Below are positions 32,545-44,162 of a stretch of DNA of 64,000 nt, one piece after another. This stretch comes from Eledone cirrhosa (taxonomy: Eukaryota > Mollusca > Cephalopoda > Octopoda > Eledonidae): positions 121,081,870-121,145,869 of the forward strand of contig OZ024742.1 in NCBI GenBank assembly GCA_964016885.1. The letters are read 5' to 3'. The notes under the pieces were generated by a model. The model was not told the DNA's origin, ran no database searches, and saw only the letters and a list, made by a program, of their open reading frames with translations. Numbering within the stretch: position 1 is the first letter of the stretch; each line of letters opens with the position of its first letter. The position numbers and the translations under genes were made by a program.

Positions 32545-32725
32545 ACGATTGGTGTAGGGGGACGAAAGTCTATTATATCGACTCCAGTACTTGACTGGTA
32601 CTTTATTTTATCGACCTCAGAAGGATGAACGGCAAAATTGACTTTAGAAGGACTTGAACTAACAAATACCACAATGGCATTTTATCCGACACTCTTACCA
32701 ATTCTGCCAATCCACCACCCGACGA
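32545..32725 (-). mobile_element. tRNA-derived SINE, family 1
   Basis: In minus orientation it has TACTTTATTTTATCGACCTC and a decayed B-box, ending CTGCCAATCCACCACC at the head. Confidence 0.75.
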
Positions 32726-32839
32726 GTAATAATTGTTGTTTAGACCCAGGTCAACTCTGTTTGACCAGGACTACGATCAAAGGCATTCCAACCGTGACAG
32801 TAACACATTTTCTAATCATAGTGTAACTTCCTTTTTTAA

Positions 32840-33060
32840 CCCTTTAGCATTTACATTACTCTATATTTACTATTATATTTTCATGATAAAGGATTTACCT
32901 TACATAATTATATAACATAATATTGAATCTATGAGATTTTGATATTATTTATTTTGAGAACAATACCTTAATATCAATATGAGTGGTCAGTTATGGTCGG
33001 TTTGAACAGAAAGAGGTGAGAGAATTTTGGCTGGATATGGCTGGTTTAAATATTAAAGGG
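32840..33060 (+). mobile_element. piggyBac-like MITE, copy 4
   Basis: It starts CCCTTTAGCATTTACATTAC and ends GGTTTAAATATTAAAGGG, with TTAA at 32836-32839 and 33061-33064. Confidence 0.9.
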
Positions 33061-33069
33061 TTAAAGATA

Positions 33070-33775
33070 TTAAGGTAATTTGAGGAAGATTTGATTGCTG
33101 TTTCTAGTAGTTTGAGGGACTAAGTTTGACTTCAAAAGGTTGACATTGCTGTTTAGTTTTCTAGGGCTTGATAAATTAAGTAGCAATAACACTTGGTTGA
33201 TTCAACTTCTTCCCTACAAATTTCAAAGGCAAAAATCATTATTAGTTTAACTCATTCAATACCCAAATTGCCTGAAACTGGTCCTGTTGCTACAATACGA
33301 AATTATTGTTTATAGAATATTCATATTTAAATTAAAACCTACCATATTTTTATGGAAGAACCTTTTGTTAAGTTACTTTCCAAACATCAGCTTAATAGTG
33401 GAGAATTTAGGTATTTTGTTAAACCTCTTCAAAATCTTTGAAAGGGAGCATAATGAAAGCAATGTATTTTATTAGAAATATGGTTACAAAAGGGTTAAAC
33501 AATATGTAGAGTAATTTAGTGACAAAAACTGTTGTTAGAGTTCAGATAAAATACCTTTACTTAACTCTGTATATTCTAAGTTTAGCTGCCACCTGTATCA
33601 ACTTTGACTTTCATCTCTCTAAAGTTAATAAATAAATCCTAATACTGGGTCAGCTCAATTGACTAAACTTAAAACACAAAGTTGATCGTTTAATTATGTT
33701 ACTAATCATTATTTTTACTCTTTGATACCAAACCACCAGAAACACCCCTGATTCTATGATACAAAACTTTTTTTA
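33070..33775. other. no recognised feature
   Basis: AT-rich sequence with only short frames lacking any domain; no repeat family was recognised. Confidence 0.5.
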
Positions 33776-33784
33776 AATGTTCAT

Positions 33785-34130
33785 CATCATAACACACGTG
33801 AGCATGCCTACAAAATCAGAAAACAGCACAGCTCCCATGACTTTCGGAAACATTTTTTCATGCTCAGAGTTGCTGAAGCATGGAACGAACTACCTGCATC
33901 AGTTGTTAGCTCCTGAAACACTGCTTCCTTTAAAACCTCCATGCTTCCTGAAATTCGCCAACACTACACCTGATACCCCTCTCCATACACACGCACATGT
34001 ATTTCATGACTCGCACACTGTTCACTATCCTGACATTTGTACATTTTTCTATGTACTATACATGCACCTTTGATGAGTTGCAGTGCACCTGAGCACTGTA
34101 CACAATAATTTCATTATCATTATTATTATC
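33785..34130 (+). mobile_element. LINE-C (CR1/L2-like) C-terminal fragment and 3' end
   Basis: With one stop it reads AYKIRKQHSSHDFRKHFF, RVAEAWNELPASVVS, SFKTSMLPEIRQHYT, then TGA. The family 3' UTR (GATGAGTTGCAGTGCACCTG) and (ATT)n follow. It is a shorter relative of the copy at 51783-52330. Confidence 0.82.
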
Positions 34131-34139
34131 ATCATAATT

Positions 34140-34425
34140 ATTTTTACTTCAGCTTTTCCATGCTTACTTGAATTGGATTGATCTTTGCCAGCATAGTATC
34201 CCTCCACTTGCCATAGTCATCCATGCTTTGTCGTACACACATATTAACATTACACATCCATCCAAGCTTGCTGGCTTCATTTCTTTCCAGCTTTTGCATA
34301 TCCTCTACATTCACTGCCCATGCCACACAACCATGCAGTATTGCACATCAAACAGAGGCATCATTCAACCAGTCTTTCATTCATCGAGAGTAATCTTTTG
34401 TTGTCAACAGAAGTAGTAGCTCTCT
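34140..34425 (-). mobile_element. LINE-A C-terminal fragment, short-tail subfamily
   Basis: The minus strand reads MAWAVNVEDMQKLERNEASK, LGWMCNVNMCVRQSMD and then, after a deletion, KWRDTMLAKINPIQVSM. It matches [20 protein letters not shown] of copy C. Confidence 0.75.
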
Positions 34426-34470
34426 GAACATATACTTATTTTAAACCTTCCATCATTATTTAATATAAAA

Positions 34471-34656
34471 GGACGGTGGATTGGCAGTATCGGTAGAGGG
34501 TCGGACGCCATGCTTTCCAGCATAGTTACGTCCCTTTGCGGTCTGAGTTCAAATCCCGCCGAGGTTAACTTTGCCTTTCATCCTTACGGGGTTGATAAAA
34601 TAAAGTACCAGTAATGCACTGGGATAATTGCTGGCCTTGTGCCAAAAGTAGAAACA
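34471..34656 (+). mobile_element. tRNA-derived SINE, family 1, with 16-bp target duplication
   Basis: A full copy runs from GGACGGTGGATTGGCAGTAT to AAAAGTAGAAACA. It is flanked by the direct repeat ATTATTTAATATAAAA at 34455-34470 and 34657-34672. The preserved duplication marks it as one of the younger SINE insertions here. Confidence 0.93.
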
Positions 34657-35259
34657 ATTATTTAATATAAAACCTTTGTTTTTGATTATTTTCAAAATGT
34701 TTGGAAAATCATAGGTAGTATCTTTCATTGGAAACAGTAATGAAAGGGTTAAACATGACATTACTTTGTTATAGCCTTCCTTATTCCTTATTCTGAATCC
34801 AATCCTCGATATTTGATCAAATATGTTATAAGCATTTATTGGATTCAATTGACTATACTCACCTCTTATTGATTTTTGGTTTTGTACCAATGTGAAAATC
34901 ATTATTTTAAACAATAACCATTTTATTATGAGGCTGGTGTGCTGTTTATTGAAACACGGAGGCTGTTAAACAGCATCTTGGCTAATTTGGTGTGGCTGTT
35001 GTTAATTAAAGATTATTTTAAGTGATTGAAATATATGAATACTTAATGGAATTATATAAGTGAAATACTAAACTCACTCCTGATCTGACCCAAAAGAAAC
35101 CATATATTTTGATTTCTTTCTTACCAAAACTACTTCTAATACAAGTGCCCTCCCACCCAGCCCCATATCCAGCACCTTCTGGTTTGTTGTTTGGCAGACG
35201 TGGCTTTGTCTCCCCCCCCCCCCTATGTTACTTCTCACAATTACCTTTTTACATATGTC

Positions 35260-35400
35260 ATATGTATATACATCTATTGTAATGCATGTGTATATATTGT
35301 ATCTAGGCATATATGCATGCATATTATATATTGCATATTATGTGTGTGTGTATATATGTGCTATGTTATATATGTATATATCGTGTTTTATCTCTATATG
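35260..35400. repeat. (TATG)n / TA-rich microsatellite
   Basis: Runs of TATATGTGTATATAT and TGCATGCATATTATATAT occur; the small VYICAMLYMY-type frames are artefacts. The stretch 34680-35259 shows nothing recognised. Confidence 0.8.
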
Positions 35401-35402
35401 TG

Positions 35403-37355
35403 TCATCATCATCATCATCATCACCGTTTTATGTCCGTTCTTCCACGCTAGCATGGGTTAGCTGGGTTGTCCAGTTGGTTGACCTTGTCTTGCTCATACG
35501 GGAACTGATTCTGGCTTGATATCTACAGCTTGATGCCCTTCCTAACACCAACCTCATTTACAGTGAGTGCTGGGTGCTTTTTTTCCATGGCGCCTACATG
35601 TCCACTTTACAGTGTGGGCTGGTGCTTTTTTGCCGTGGCACCTCCATGACCACTTTGCAGTGGGAGGGGGTGGGGGCATATTGTCTATATGCTTCAGCTT
35701 CAGCTTGTTCCTGTGGGAAGTTGGGTTTTCTGTATTACTGCGTGGCGCCAGAGGTCACGGTCATGTGTCATTGCCCTTGAGAGGTGCAATTGGGTAAGGT
35801 CGGCTTTTATCACCTCATCCCAGGTCTTCTTGGGTCTCCCCACTCCACGGCTTCCATCGACTTCTAGTGCTCTGCACCTTTTTATGCCGTTGTCATTCTT
35901 CATATGCATCACATGTCCATACCAATGCAACCGCCACTCCTGCGTACAGCATTTGATTCCTCTTATGCTCAGTCTCTCTCTCAGTTTGTCTATGCTTTGC
36001 CGTTTTCGTATATTACTATTACACATCCATCAGAGCATGCAAGCTTTGTTTCTTTCTAATCTGCACATGTCTTCTACAGACAGCGCCTAGGTCTCACTAC
36101 CATGTAACATTGCTGTTCGTATACACATATCATACAGTCTGCCTTTCATTTTGAGGGAAAAGCCTTTTGCAGCTAGCAGTGGCAGTAGCTCCCTGAACTT
36201 TTTCCATCCCGTTCTTACTCTAGTTATTGTACTTCCCGAACACCCGCCTCCACTGCTAATTTGGTCACCTAGGTAGCAGAAGCTGTCTACTGTTTCTACA
36301 GAGCCCTCCCACAGTTTGGTGGTGCTTGTTTCCTGTGGCCTGGCCGTTTGCTGCTTGCTGTCCCAGCGTAGCTGCTACATATGAAGCCTACATTCTTAGT
36401 TAAGCTTCTTGATATCCCACTACATCTCTTGAGTACCCATTGTTTGCATTTGGGGCAGAGGATGGAGTTCAGGCTATTTCCCTGAGGGGATCTGGGTTCT
36501 GTTTTCTCGTCTACTTACAAGAACCTCAGACTTTGAGACCCTTTCATTCTAGTCCCTGCTTCCATGTTTGGAATTTCTTCTCTAGTTCCACCATAGATTC
36601 AGCTATAAGTGTGAGATCATTCACATATAGGAGTTCCCATGAGCATCAAGTCTTAAACTCCTCCGTTATTGCCTGCAAAACTATAATGAACAGAAGAGGG
36701 CTAAGAACAGAGCCCTGGTGGACACCGACCTGTATGCTAAATTCTTCGCTATACTCATTGCTAATCCTAACTTTGCTGACTGCTCCCCTATACATGGCTT
36801 GTCCAGCTTTCACAAGCCATTCATCTACTCCTAGTTTTCTAAGAGCCAACCAGATTATAGCACGGGGGACTCTGTCGAAGGCTTTTCCCAGATTGACGAA
36901 TGCCAGGTAGAGCAGCTTACTTTTAGCTAGGTACTTTTCCTGTAACTGCCTCACAAGGAAGAGAGCATCAGTGGTGCTTATTCCTGGTACAAACCCCAAT
37001 TGCATCTGATCTAGTTTCACCCAGTCCCTAATCAACTGTGCTATAACTCTTTCCGTTACTTTCATGACCTAGTCTATCAGCTTTATACCTCTATAGTTTC
37101 CTCTATCTAGTGCATCACCTTTACCTTTGTAACAGTTGACAATGATGCTGCTGCACCAATCCTTTGGTATGATACTCTCTAGTATTACCTTGTTAACAGT
37201 TCGTGTGGTTATGGTGTGACTTACCGACCCAGATGCCTTCAGCATCTCGGCAGCTATACCCGATGGACCGGTTGCCTTCCCTGTCTTCATATCTTTGATT
37301 GCCTTATTTACTACACTGCTGCTGACTTGTACTGCTGTGTGTTAATATATATTAT
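35403..37355 (-). pseudogene. LINE-A copy D: RT to 3' tail, degenerate
   Basis: On the minus strand, 37290-37069 reads [20 protein letters not shown]. After one stop, 37065-36646 reads [55 protein letters not shown] and [13 protein letters not shown]. The RT active site YADD has become YVND. The zinc-finger region is frameshifted. The C-terminus 36026-35700 is open ([35 protein letters not shown]). The 3' tail ends in (ATC)n at 35403-35422. Confidence 0.9.
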
Positions 37356-37394
37356 ATATGTATTGTATGTTACATATATGTATATGTGGTAAAG

Positions 37395-37735
37395 ACATTG
37401 TATATACACCCAGCCAAAACATCCCTATGAGTATGGTAAGGTGCAACCCAATTCCACAACGGTGCAACCCAATTCCACTCTGTAAACGCAGTTGGCGATA
37501 GAAAGGACACCCAGCAGCCGCAAAACCCAGCCTAAACATGGCCCCACTATGAGCAAGGAATGGCATGACCAACTGACCAGACCCCTATCATAATAGCTCC
37601 CAAAATACAGTTCTGAGGTGAGCAGGTATTGTGCGGCCAACTGGCCAGACCCTCCTCATAGTGGTGCTACCCAGTTCCACACTGTAAATGGGGTTGGTGT
37701 TAGGAACTTCATCCAGCAGCCATAAATACCAAGTT
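37395..37735 (+). repeat. diverged LINE tail-like repeats
   Basis: It contains two repeats of the motif GTGCAACCCAATTCCAC, then CTGTAAA(C/T)G(C/G)(A/G)GTTGG, (A/G)GGA(C/A)(A/T)-CATCCAGCAGCC. These are variant LINE-A-like tail blocks in tandem, without coding text. Confidence 0.5.
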
Positions 37736-37965
37736 AACACACAACCCCTATATGTACAAGGTACGATACAACTAAAGAACCTACTCATGAAATTAATGTA
37801 CAAGTGGCTGAGCATTCCCCAGAGATATTTCAGTGTGACAATGCTTGCCCTTTGAATTATAGTTACAACTTATTTTTCTAGCTAAGTCAACTGTAGAAAT
37901 GTAAAATAAAGTACCTTGCACAATGACAACTTACTGACCAATCTGAGAATTGAACTCATGACTTT
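37735..37965 (-). mobile_element. tRNA-derived SINE, family 4 (decayed)
   Basis: It contains CTACTCATGAAATTAATGTA-like body text, TTTCAGTGTGACAATGCTTG and a decayed head (GAATTGAACTCATGACTTTA), in the same order as the copy at 28395-28726. Confidence 0.65.
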
Positions 37966-37976
37966 ATATAATAATA

Positions 37977-38165
37977 ATAATAACGAAAATTATTGTGTAC
38001 AGTGCTCAGGTGTACTGCAACTCATCAAAAGTGCATGTATAGTACATAGAATAATATACAAATGACAGAAAAGTGAACAGTGTATGAGTCATGATATACA
38101 CACAGATACATGCATGCATATCTATGGCGGGAGAATATCAGGTGTAGTGTTGGTGAATTTCGGGA
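37977..38165 (-). mobile_element. LINE-C (CR1/L2-like) 3' end
   Basis: On the minus strand it carries ACACTACACCTGATATTCTC, GCACTTTTGATGAGTTGCAG and (ATT)n at 37968-37990. Confidence 0.75.
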
Positions 38166-38679
38166 TTATTATCCATTATGCCCAATACCTTAAATACTCG
38201 GCCACATACCTTCACAAGTATAAAACTAGAAAAAAAAAAGAAGAAAAAACCCTTAATGCCATGAGAAAGATAAAGTTGTTTACAAAGAAGATCAAGCCTA
38301 CTAGCCCCAAAATAAACAAGATAGCCTCTGTGTGGTCACTTGACCTATTAAAAATAACATCTTGAAAAAAAAAAAGAAAAAAAAACATATTGGATAATAT
38401 GGTCTGAGATAAACTCTGGGGAGGGGAAATATTCATAGCTAGAACTCTTTTGGGGTTTAGAGAATGACAACAGCACATTTAGTGTAATGGCCTTGAACAA
38501 ATACTCCTTCATAACTATGTCAAACTTCCTTACCAGCAAAATGAAAGTAAACATTCTCTGCATATATGATAAACATCCATAAATGTTCCCTTAGTATATA
38601 TATTTAAGGATTCTTTGCTTAAGATTAAGTCTATATCATTTCGATAGCAAATGAGAAACTAATGTTTGATTTAATTTGC

Positions 38680-38893
38680 TTTAACATTACTCTATATGTA
38701 CTATTGTATTTTTGTGGTATAGGATTTATCTTACATAATTATCTCACATAATATCAAATCTATGAGATTTTGATGTTATTTATTTTGAGAACAAAACTTT
38801 AACATCAATATGCATGGCCGGTTACAGCTGGTTTGAACAGAAAAAGATGAGAGAATTCTGGCCAGATACAGCCAGTTTAAATGCTAAAGAGTT
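38680..38893 (+). mobile_element. piggyBac-like MITE, copy 5 (5' end decayed)
   Basis: It starts TTAACATTACTCTATATGTA, lacking the first ten bases, and ends GCCAGTTTAAATGCTAAAGA. The internal text matches the family. The stretch 38170-38675 shows no feature. Confidence 0.8.
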
Positions 38894-39087
38894 TCAACCT
38901 ATCTCTTCAATGATGTGGCTATAATTTGATTGATAGGGAGGAAGGTAGATACATTGGGGAAGTAGAGGGGACATCTGTGAAGAAAGCAAGCAAGAACTAA
39001 GGATAGTGGGGGAAACTTGATGAAAAGAATTACAATCAAATACATGACAAGAATGAAATGGAATTGTGACAGTCAGTGGGTCATTAA

Positions 39088-39298
39088 CCCTTTAGCATTT
39101 ACATTACTCTATATTTACTATTGTATTTTCATGGTAAAGGCTTTATCTCATATAATAATCTCACATAATATCAAATCTATGAGATTTTGATATTGTTTAT
39201 TTAGAGAACAATACCTTAACATAAGTATGAGCAGCCGGTTTGAACAGAAAGAGGTGAGAGAATTCTGGCCGGATATGGCTGGTTTAAATACTAAAGAG
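39088..39298 (+). mobile_element. piggyBac-like MITE, copy 6
   Basis: It starts CCCTTTAGCATTTACATTAC and ends GGTTTAAATACTAAAGAG, with TTAA at 39084-39087 and 39299-39302. Confidence 0.9.
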
Positions 39299-39591
39299 TT
39301 AAATAGTATGATTTGACAACCAAGATATTTGTTTTAGATCTTTTTCTTTTGTATGAGTATCATCTCTTGAAGGAGAACTGCTGTGACCTATGTGTCTGTA
39401 GAAGGTATTTAATGATGTTCATGTTGGCTTTGGTGAGGCCATCAACATTTAGTTGCAGCATGGTGATGCCATCCAGTAAGACATTGCATGTGCTCCAGGT
39501 CAGTATCAAGCTGTGGTCATCAAGGATGCATTACAAGACTGCATAAGTATACTGTTGATTTGCTGCTGCCATCTCAGGTTGCTGTTCGCCT

Positions 39592-40602
39592 AATCAGCAA
39601 TCAGTTTCCAGAGCCCACCACAAGGAGGTCAAACTTGGGCCCTCTCATTACTATCATCACCTGATCAGATATCAGTTTCCAGCGCCCACCACAAGGAGGT
39701 CAACAAACTTGGGCCCTCTCATTACTATCATCACCTGATCAGATATCAGTTTCCAGCGCCCACCACGAGAGGGTCAACAAACTTGGGCCCTCTCATTACT
39801 ATCATCACCTGATCAGCAATCAGTTTCCAGAGCCCACCACAAGGAGGTCAAACTTGGGCCCTCTCATTACTATCATCACCTGATCAGATATCAGTTTCCA
39901 GCGCCCACCACGAGAGGGTCAACAAACTTGGGCCCTCTCATTACTATCATCACCTGATCAGATATCAGTTTCCAGCGCCCACCATGAGAAGGTCAACAAA
40001 CTTGGGCCCTCTCATTACTATCATCACCTGATCAGATATCAGTTTTCAGCGCCCACCACAAGGAGGTCAACAAACTTGGGCCCTCTCATTACTATCATCA
40101 CCTGATCAGATATCAGTTTCCAGAGCCCACCACGAGGAGGTCAACAAACTTGGGCCCTCTCATTACTATCATCACCTATTCAGAGATCAGTTTCCAGCGC
40201 CCACCACGAGGAGGTCAACAAACTTGGGCCTTCTCATTACTATCATCACCTATTCAGAGATCAGTTTCCAGCGCCCACCACGAGGAGGTCAACAAACTTG
40301 GGCCCTCTCATTACTATCATCACCTGATCAGAGATCAGTTTCCAGCGCCCACCACGAGGAGGTCAACAAACTTGGGCCCTCTCATTACTATCATCACCTG
40401 ATCAGAGATCAGTTTCCAGCGCCCACCACGAGGAGGTCAACAAACTTGGGCCCTCTCATTACTATCATCACCTGATCAGAGATCAGTTTCCAGAGCCCAC
40501 CACGAGGAGGTCAACAAACTTGGGCCCTCTCATTACTATCATCACCTATTCAGAGATCAGTTTCCAGAGCCCACCATGAGAAGGTCAACAAACTTGGGCC
40601 CT
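39592..40602. repeat. 74-bp satellite, 14 units
   Basis: The unit contains ATCAGTTTCCAGCGCCCACC, ACGAGGAGGTCAACAAACTT and GGGCCCTCTCATTACTATCA. Fourteen units can be counted by the TTTCCAG (once TTTTCAG) mark. Two units lack five bases (AACAA), and variants AGAG/AGCG and CAAGG/CGAGG are shared by non-adjacent units. Reading frames at 40150-40475 merely repeat the unit. Confidence 0.97.
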
Positions 40603-40792
40603 AAAATACATAAATGTTAGAGATAAAATGAATGTTAATGGATGCGGTGGTATTTACTTCTCTATTCTCTTATCTGGGTAATTAGTATTTTTTTATGGCT
40701 CTGGTAATTTGTTAATGTAGGTTCATCCCCACTATCCAGTTTTTAGTCTGTATTTTTAGTTTGTTTTATTAAGACCTACTGAGATTTTCTTC

Positions 40793-40965
40793 ATCATCTT
40801 CATCATCATTTAATGTCCATTTTCCATGCTTGCATGGGTTAGACAGGTTGTCTGCATTACGAGATAATCAGGTTCAGAAACTATATCTTGGTCATATAGA
40901 TCTGTATTTTGGTTTGGTTTCTACGGCAAAATGACCACATCATAGTGTGAACTGGGTACATTGTG
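40793..40965 (-). mobile_element. LINE-A 3' tail fragment
   Basis: It contains CATCATCATTTAATGTCCAT, CATGCTTGCATGGGTTAGAC and decayed tail text up to CTGGGTACATTGTG. Confidence 0.7.
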
Positions 40966-41093
40966 TTGTATATATATATATGTGTGTGTGTGTGTAACTA
41001 AAATTGTCAATTACCTTAACTTGAACAATACACTCGGATTAAACCAATGTCAACCATGAATCCAAGCAAATGTAAACTATAGAAACTACATGA

Positions 41094-41302
41094 CCCTTTA
41101 GCATTCACATTACTCTATATATACTATTGTATTTTTGTAGTAAACACTTTATCTTACATAATTATCTCATATAATATCGAATCTATGAGATTTTGATATT
41201 ATTTATTTTGAAAACAATACCTTAACATCAGTATAAGCGGCCAGTTTCAACTGGTTTGAACTGAAAGAGGTGAGACATTTCTGGCCGGATACAGCCAGAT
41301 TC
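41094..41302 (+). mobile_element. piggyBac-like MITE, copy 7 (3' end decayed)
   Basis: It starts CCCTTTAGCATTCACATTAC after ATGA. The internal GAGATTTTGATATTATTTAT is kept; the 3' end stops in TACAGCCAGATTCATGGG. The intact flank duplication is lost. Confidence 0.8.
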
Positions 41303-41436
41303 ATGGGGAAATTTGTATTTTCTGGCATGTTTACATGTCTACAAATTAGATGTGTATATATCTATACATGTTGGTGCTATCTCAGTTACACACTGTATTT
41401 ATACAGATATAACTTTATCATATATATATGCATACG

Positions 41437-41855
41437 TGCAATGCTGCATGGTAGTGAAAGATGAGCTGTGACTGCAGAGGACATGCGTAAACAGGAGAGA
41501 AATGAAGTAAACATGCTTCATTGGATGTGCAATGTAAGTGTGTGAGAAAGGCAGAGCTTGGACAAGTTGAGGGAATAGCTAGGTTTAAGAGGAATCCAAG
41601 ATGGTGTGCAAGAGATGACTGCATTGGTACAGACATGTGATGTGCATGGATGATGATTGCTGGGAGAAGAAGTGCCAAGAAATCCCAGTTGAGGTAGACC
41701 AAGAAAAACCTGTTAGAGGTGGTAAGAACCTCAAATCGCTGAGACTCACAGAGGAGATGACGTAGGAACATGAGTGGAGAGATGCCGTGCTGAGAAGGAC
41801 CCATCCAACCCATGCAAGCATGGAAAAACGGACGTAATAACTATGATGATGATTA
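41437..41855 (+). mobile_element. LINE-A C-terminal fragment, short-tail subfamily
   Basis: With stops and shifts it reads AMLHGSER, VTAEDMRKQERNEVNML, LGLRGIQDGVQE and GRPRKTC-like text, then CATGCAAGCATGGAAAAACG and GATGATGATTA. Confidence 0.78.
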
Positions 41856-42344
41856 TAAGCCTGAATGTAAAACCACTGTAAGAGTTTTCAATTAAGAACA
41901 CACTTGAATAGATTCTTCTTATCTTTTTTCTAGCTTTGTAAGAGATTTTGAAATTATAACTACAAGCTAATGAAACATTCACAAATTATACAGTGCTCCT
42001 ACTACTTAACGTGGTGACATGTATCTACTCAAATGTACCTTATAGTTCTAAGTTTTAACTTTGCAGCCGGGTGAATTAGGTTAACATAAGCTCAGTATTT
42101 ACACCCTGGTCACTGTACAGTGTTATTGGTGAGGAGGAGATATAAGCTATCGACCTTTAGGCTGGTAGTCTGAGTGACTACAAAGTCGTTAATCTGTAAC
42201 TCTCTTCTTTCACATTATAAAGCTGTAAGTAGGGCTGGAAGAGAGAAGTTGTGGTGAAAAGGCTCATCACATACAATCTAATTAGCAATTGATGTAAATG
42301 TAAAGTGTTTTAACTTGTTTAAACACAGAAACAAATTGAAAATT

Positions 42345-42518
42345 GATATCGATGGTGGTGTTGGTGGTGGTGGTGGCAGTGGAGGGGTGGCAGTGGCAGT
42401 GGCAGTGGCGGTGGCAGCAGCGGCGGCAGATGTGGTGGTTGTGGTGATGGTGGCAGTGGCAATGGAGGTTGTGGTAGTGGTGGTGATCATGATGATGATG
42501 ATGATGATGATGATTATG
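42345..42518. repeat. GGT/GGCAGT low-complexity tract ending in (GAT)n
   Basis: A G-rich triplet tract of about 135 bp (GGTGGTGGTGGCAGTGGAGG) runs into ATCATGATGATGATGATGA. It gives Val-Ala-Met-rich frames on one strand and Thr-Ala-Ile-rich frames on the other. Neither looks like a gene. Confidence 0.9.
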
Positions 42519-42519
42519 A

Positions 42520-43215
42520 TAATGTTGTATAAAGAAGCTTTTAAAAATGCTGTTTTGAATTGATTCTCTTCATAACAAAGAATGACTAAATAATCTTTTA
42601 ATGACATTGCCAATGGTTTCATCAACAAGGAAACATATAAAGATGTTGAAAATATTAGCTAATTTCTAAAATAACAACATTTTTGAAGTGGAGATAAATG
42701 GACTGAAATCTTCCTTTGATTTGACCAGGTTCCCCACACCGAATTTTGACAAGAAGATTGGTGACCCCACAAGGTACTTCTGGCTGTACTCTGCCCATAA
42801 GTTATTATACTTATTATGAGGTCCTTTTTGAGCCAATGCTTTATAGCTGGATGCCCTTCCTGGTACTAACTCTTTTAGTAGCCTCTTACAACATGCAGAA
42901 ATACAGAGTATTTATTCTAAACCAGATACACACATTTGTAGAAATATTCAGATGTTGTTTCTGCATGATGAATATAAGTCAATAGAGTGCTCAACCGAGG
43001 GAGCCAAATAGTTATAATAATAAATTTGAAGACTAAAATCCAAAGAGGGCTCAATAAGGATAAATATATCAAATATATAAGAACCGTAGAGCAAATATTT
43101 ATTAAAATAACAGATTAAAGTTTAAGCAAAGAATCACTGCTTTCACCCTTAACGGGATCTTCTGAAACTAACAAAGTCAATCTGTCAACGGGATGTCTTC
43201 AAATTTATAATTATT
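42520..43215. other. no recognised feature
   Basis: AT-rich sequence; GCTGGATGCCCTTCCTGGTA near 42845 is a stray LINE-A tail block. Confidence 0.5.
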
Positions 43216-43226
43216 ACTATATATAT

Positions 43227-43258
<32 letters not shown>

Positions 43259-43261
43259 ACA

Positions 43262-43476
43262 GTCGATTGACTTTCGTCAAATCGGAACGAGGAAACAATA
43301 CTTCCATTAGTCTTTCCAACTGCTAATACCATCTATTAGTCGCAACTCCAGGTAGAAGGAGCAACGTGAAATAAAGTGTCTTGATCAAGGACATAACGCA
43401 TCAACCGGTCCGGGAATCGAACTCACAACTCACAGTTGCGTATCCAATTCTCTAACCACTCAGCCATGCACCTTAA
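43262..43476 (-). mobile_element. tRNA-derived SINE, family 5
   Basis: The minus strand starts GTGCATGGCTGAGTGGTTAG and GTGAGTTCGATTCCCGGACC, a good B box. The shared core CTTGATCAAGACACTTTATT and a body ending in GACGAAAGTCAATCGACTG follow. (TA)n at 43218-43258 lies at its 3' end. A sister copy is at 44163-44385. Confidence 0.85.
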
Positions 43477-43484
43477 AAAAAAAT

Positions 43485-43620
43485 ATATATATATATAAAT
43501 ATTTAATATAGAAAAGGCTTCTACAGGACTAGAACTGTTTCATTCAGGAGAAATCATCAGGGCTTATATATATATATATATATATATAAATATATATAGT
43601 AATAATAATAAATATATATA
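43485..43620. repeat. hammerhead-like element, family 3, with flanking TA
   Basis: The minus strand near 43560-43510 reads CUGAUGA, UUC/GAA stem II, then GAAACAG...CUGUAGAAGC. Stem III is ACAG/CUGU. Stem I has lost pairing. The same element is in inverted duplicate at 51546-51668. Confidence 0.55.
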
Positions 43621-43639
43621 TATATATTAGAAAGTGAGG

Positions 43640-43838
43640 TTTTTTTTACAAAATGAAAAATAACCGAGGTGTCCTACACGAGTGAAAGTATAAAGAAAAA
43701 GAGATGAAATCGAAAATGCAACTGGAGTCTTATTATTAAAAAAAATATATATATTTATTTGGTTCCTTTACCGGTTTCGCAGTTCTTCTGCTTTTCAAAT
43801 GGTGAGTTGAGATGGAGGGTCTGTGGTTTTTCTCACAT

Positions 43839-43840
<2 letters not shown>
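43640..43840 (-). repeat. decayed hammerhead-like element, family 4
   Basis: The minus strand contains TTTGAAAAGCAGAAGAACTG then CGAAACCGGTAAAGGAACC. The hairpin GCAG-AAGAA-CUGC is followed by GAAAC, but CUGAUGA is replaced by AUUUGAA. A relative forms the palindrome at 44563-44911. Confidence 0.45.

Positions 43841-43842
<2 letters not shown>

Positions 43843-43878
<36 letters not shown>
43843..43878. repeat. (TA)n microsatellite
   Basis: Pure TA run between two foldback or hammerhead-type repeats. Confidence 0.95.
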
Positions 43879-43880
<2 letters not shown>

Positions 43881-43904
43881 CCCTGGTCACAGCATGTCGT
43901 GCTG

Positions 43905-44130
43905 TTTTAGCCATATGATAACGCCATCCCACTGAAGAAAGAATGAGAAATAAAGTAGATTAAGGGGATGGGCGGGATGGAATTGGAAAAATAGTCTTTA
44001 GATAAAAATAACAGGTCCATTCATGTTGACATCTCTTGCAAAACTGTTGGTGCTGGTGTTTTGTGTATGATTTGTTTTTTAGTAAAGTGGATGATGGCGC
44101 TCGTCTACCTGAAATGGAAAAAAAAAACGT
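43905..44130 (-). repeat. Penelope-like unit, minus copy of 49075-49310
   Basis: It shares GGTCCATTCATGTTGACATC and CTTGCAAAACTGTTGGTGCT with the plus-strand unit at 49075-49310. The hammerhead position here reads ACTGAAGAAAGAATG and is broken. Confidence 0.7.
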
Positions 44131-44162
44131 TTTGTATAAAGAGCTATATATATATATATATC

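Noticed and set aside
40150..40475. Repeated 83-codon frames
   Set aside because: They are shifted readings of the 74-bp satellite, without codon-like constraint.
39592..40602. 74-bp array considered as a CRISPR array
   Set aside because: There are no alternating unique spacers, the whole unit is repeated, and the genome is eukaryotic.
42278..42628. Val/Ala/Met-rich or Thr/Ala-rich proteins on both strands
   Set aside because: They come from a GGT/GCA/GAT triplet repeat tract; both strands stay open by composition.
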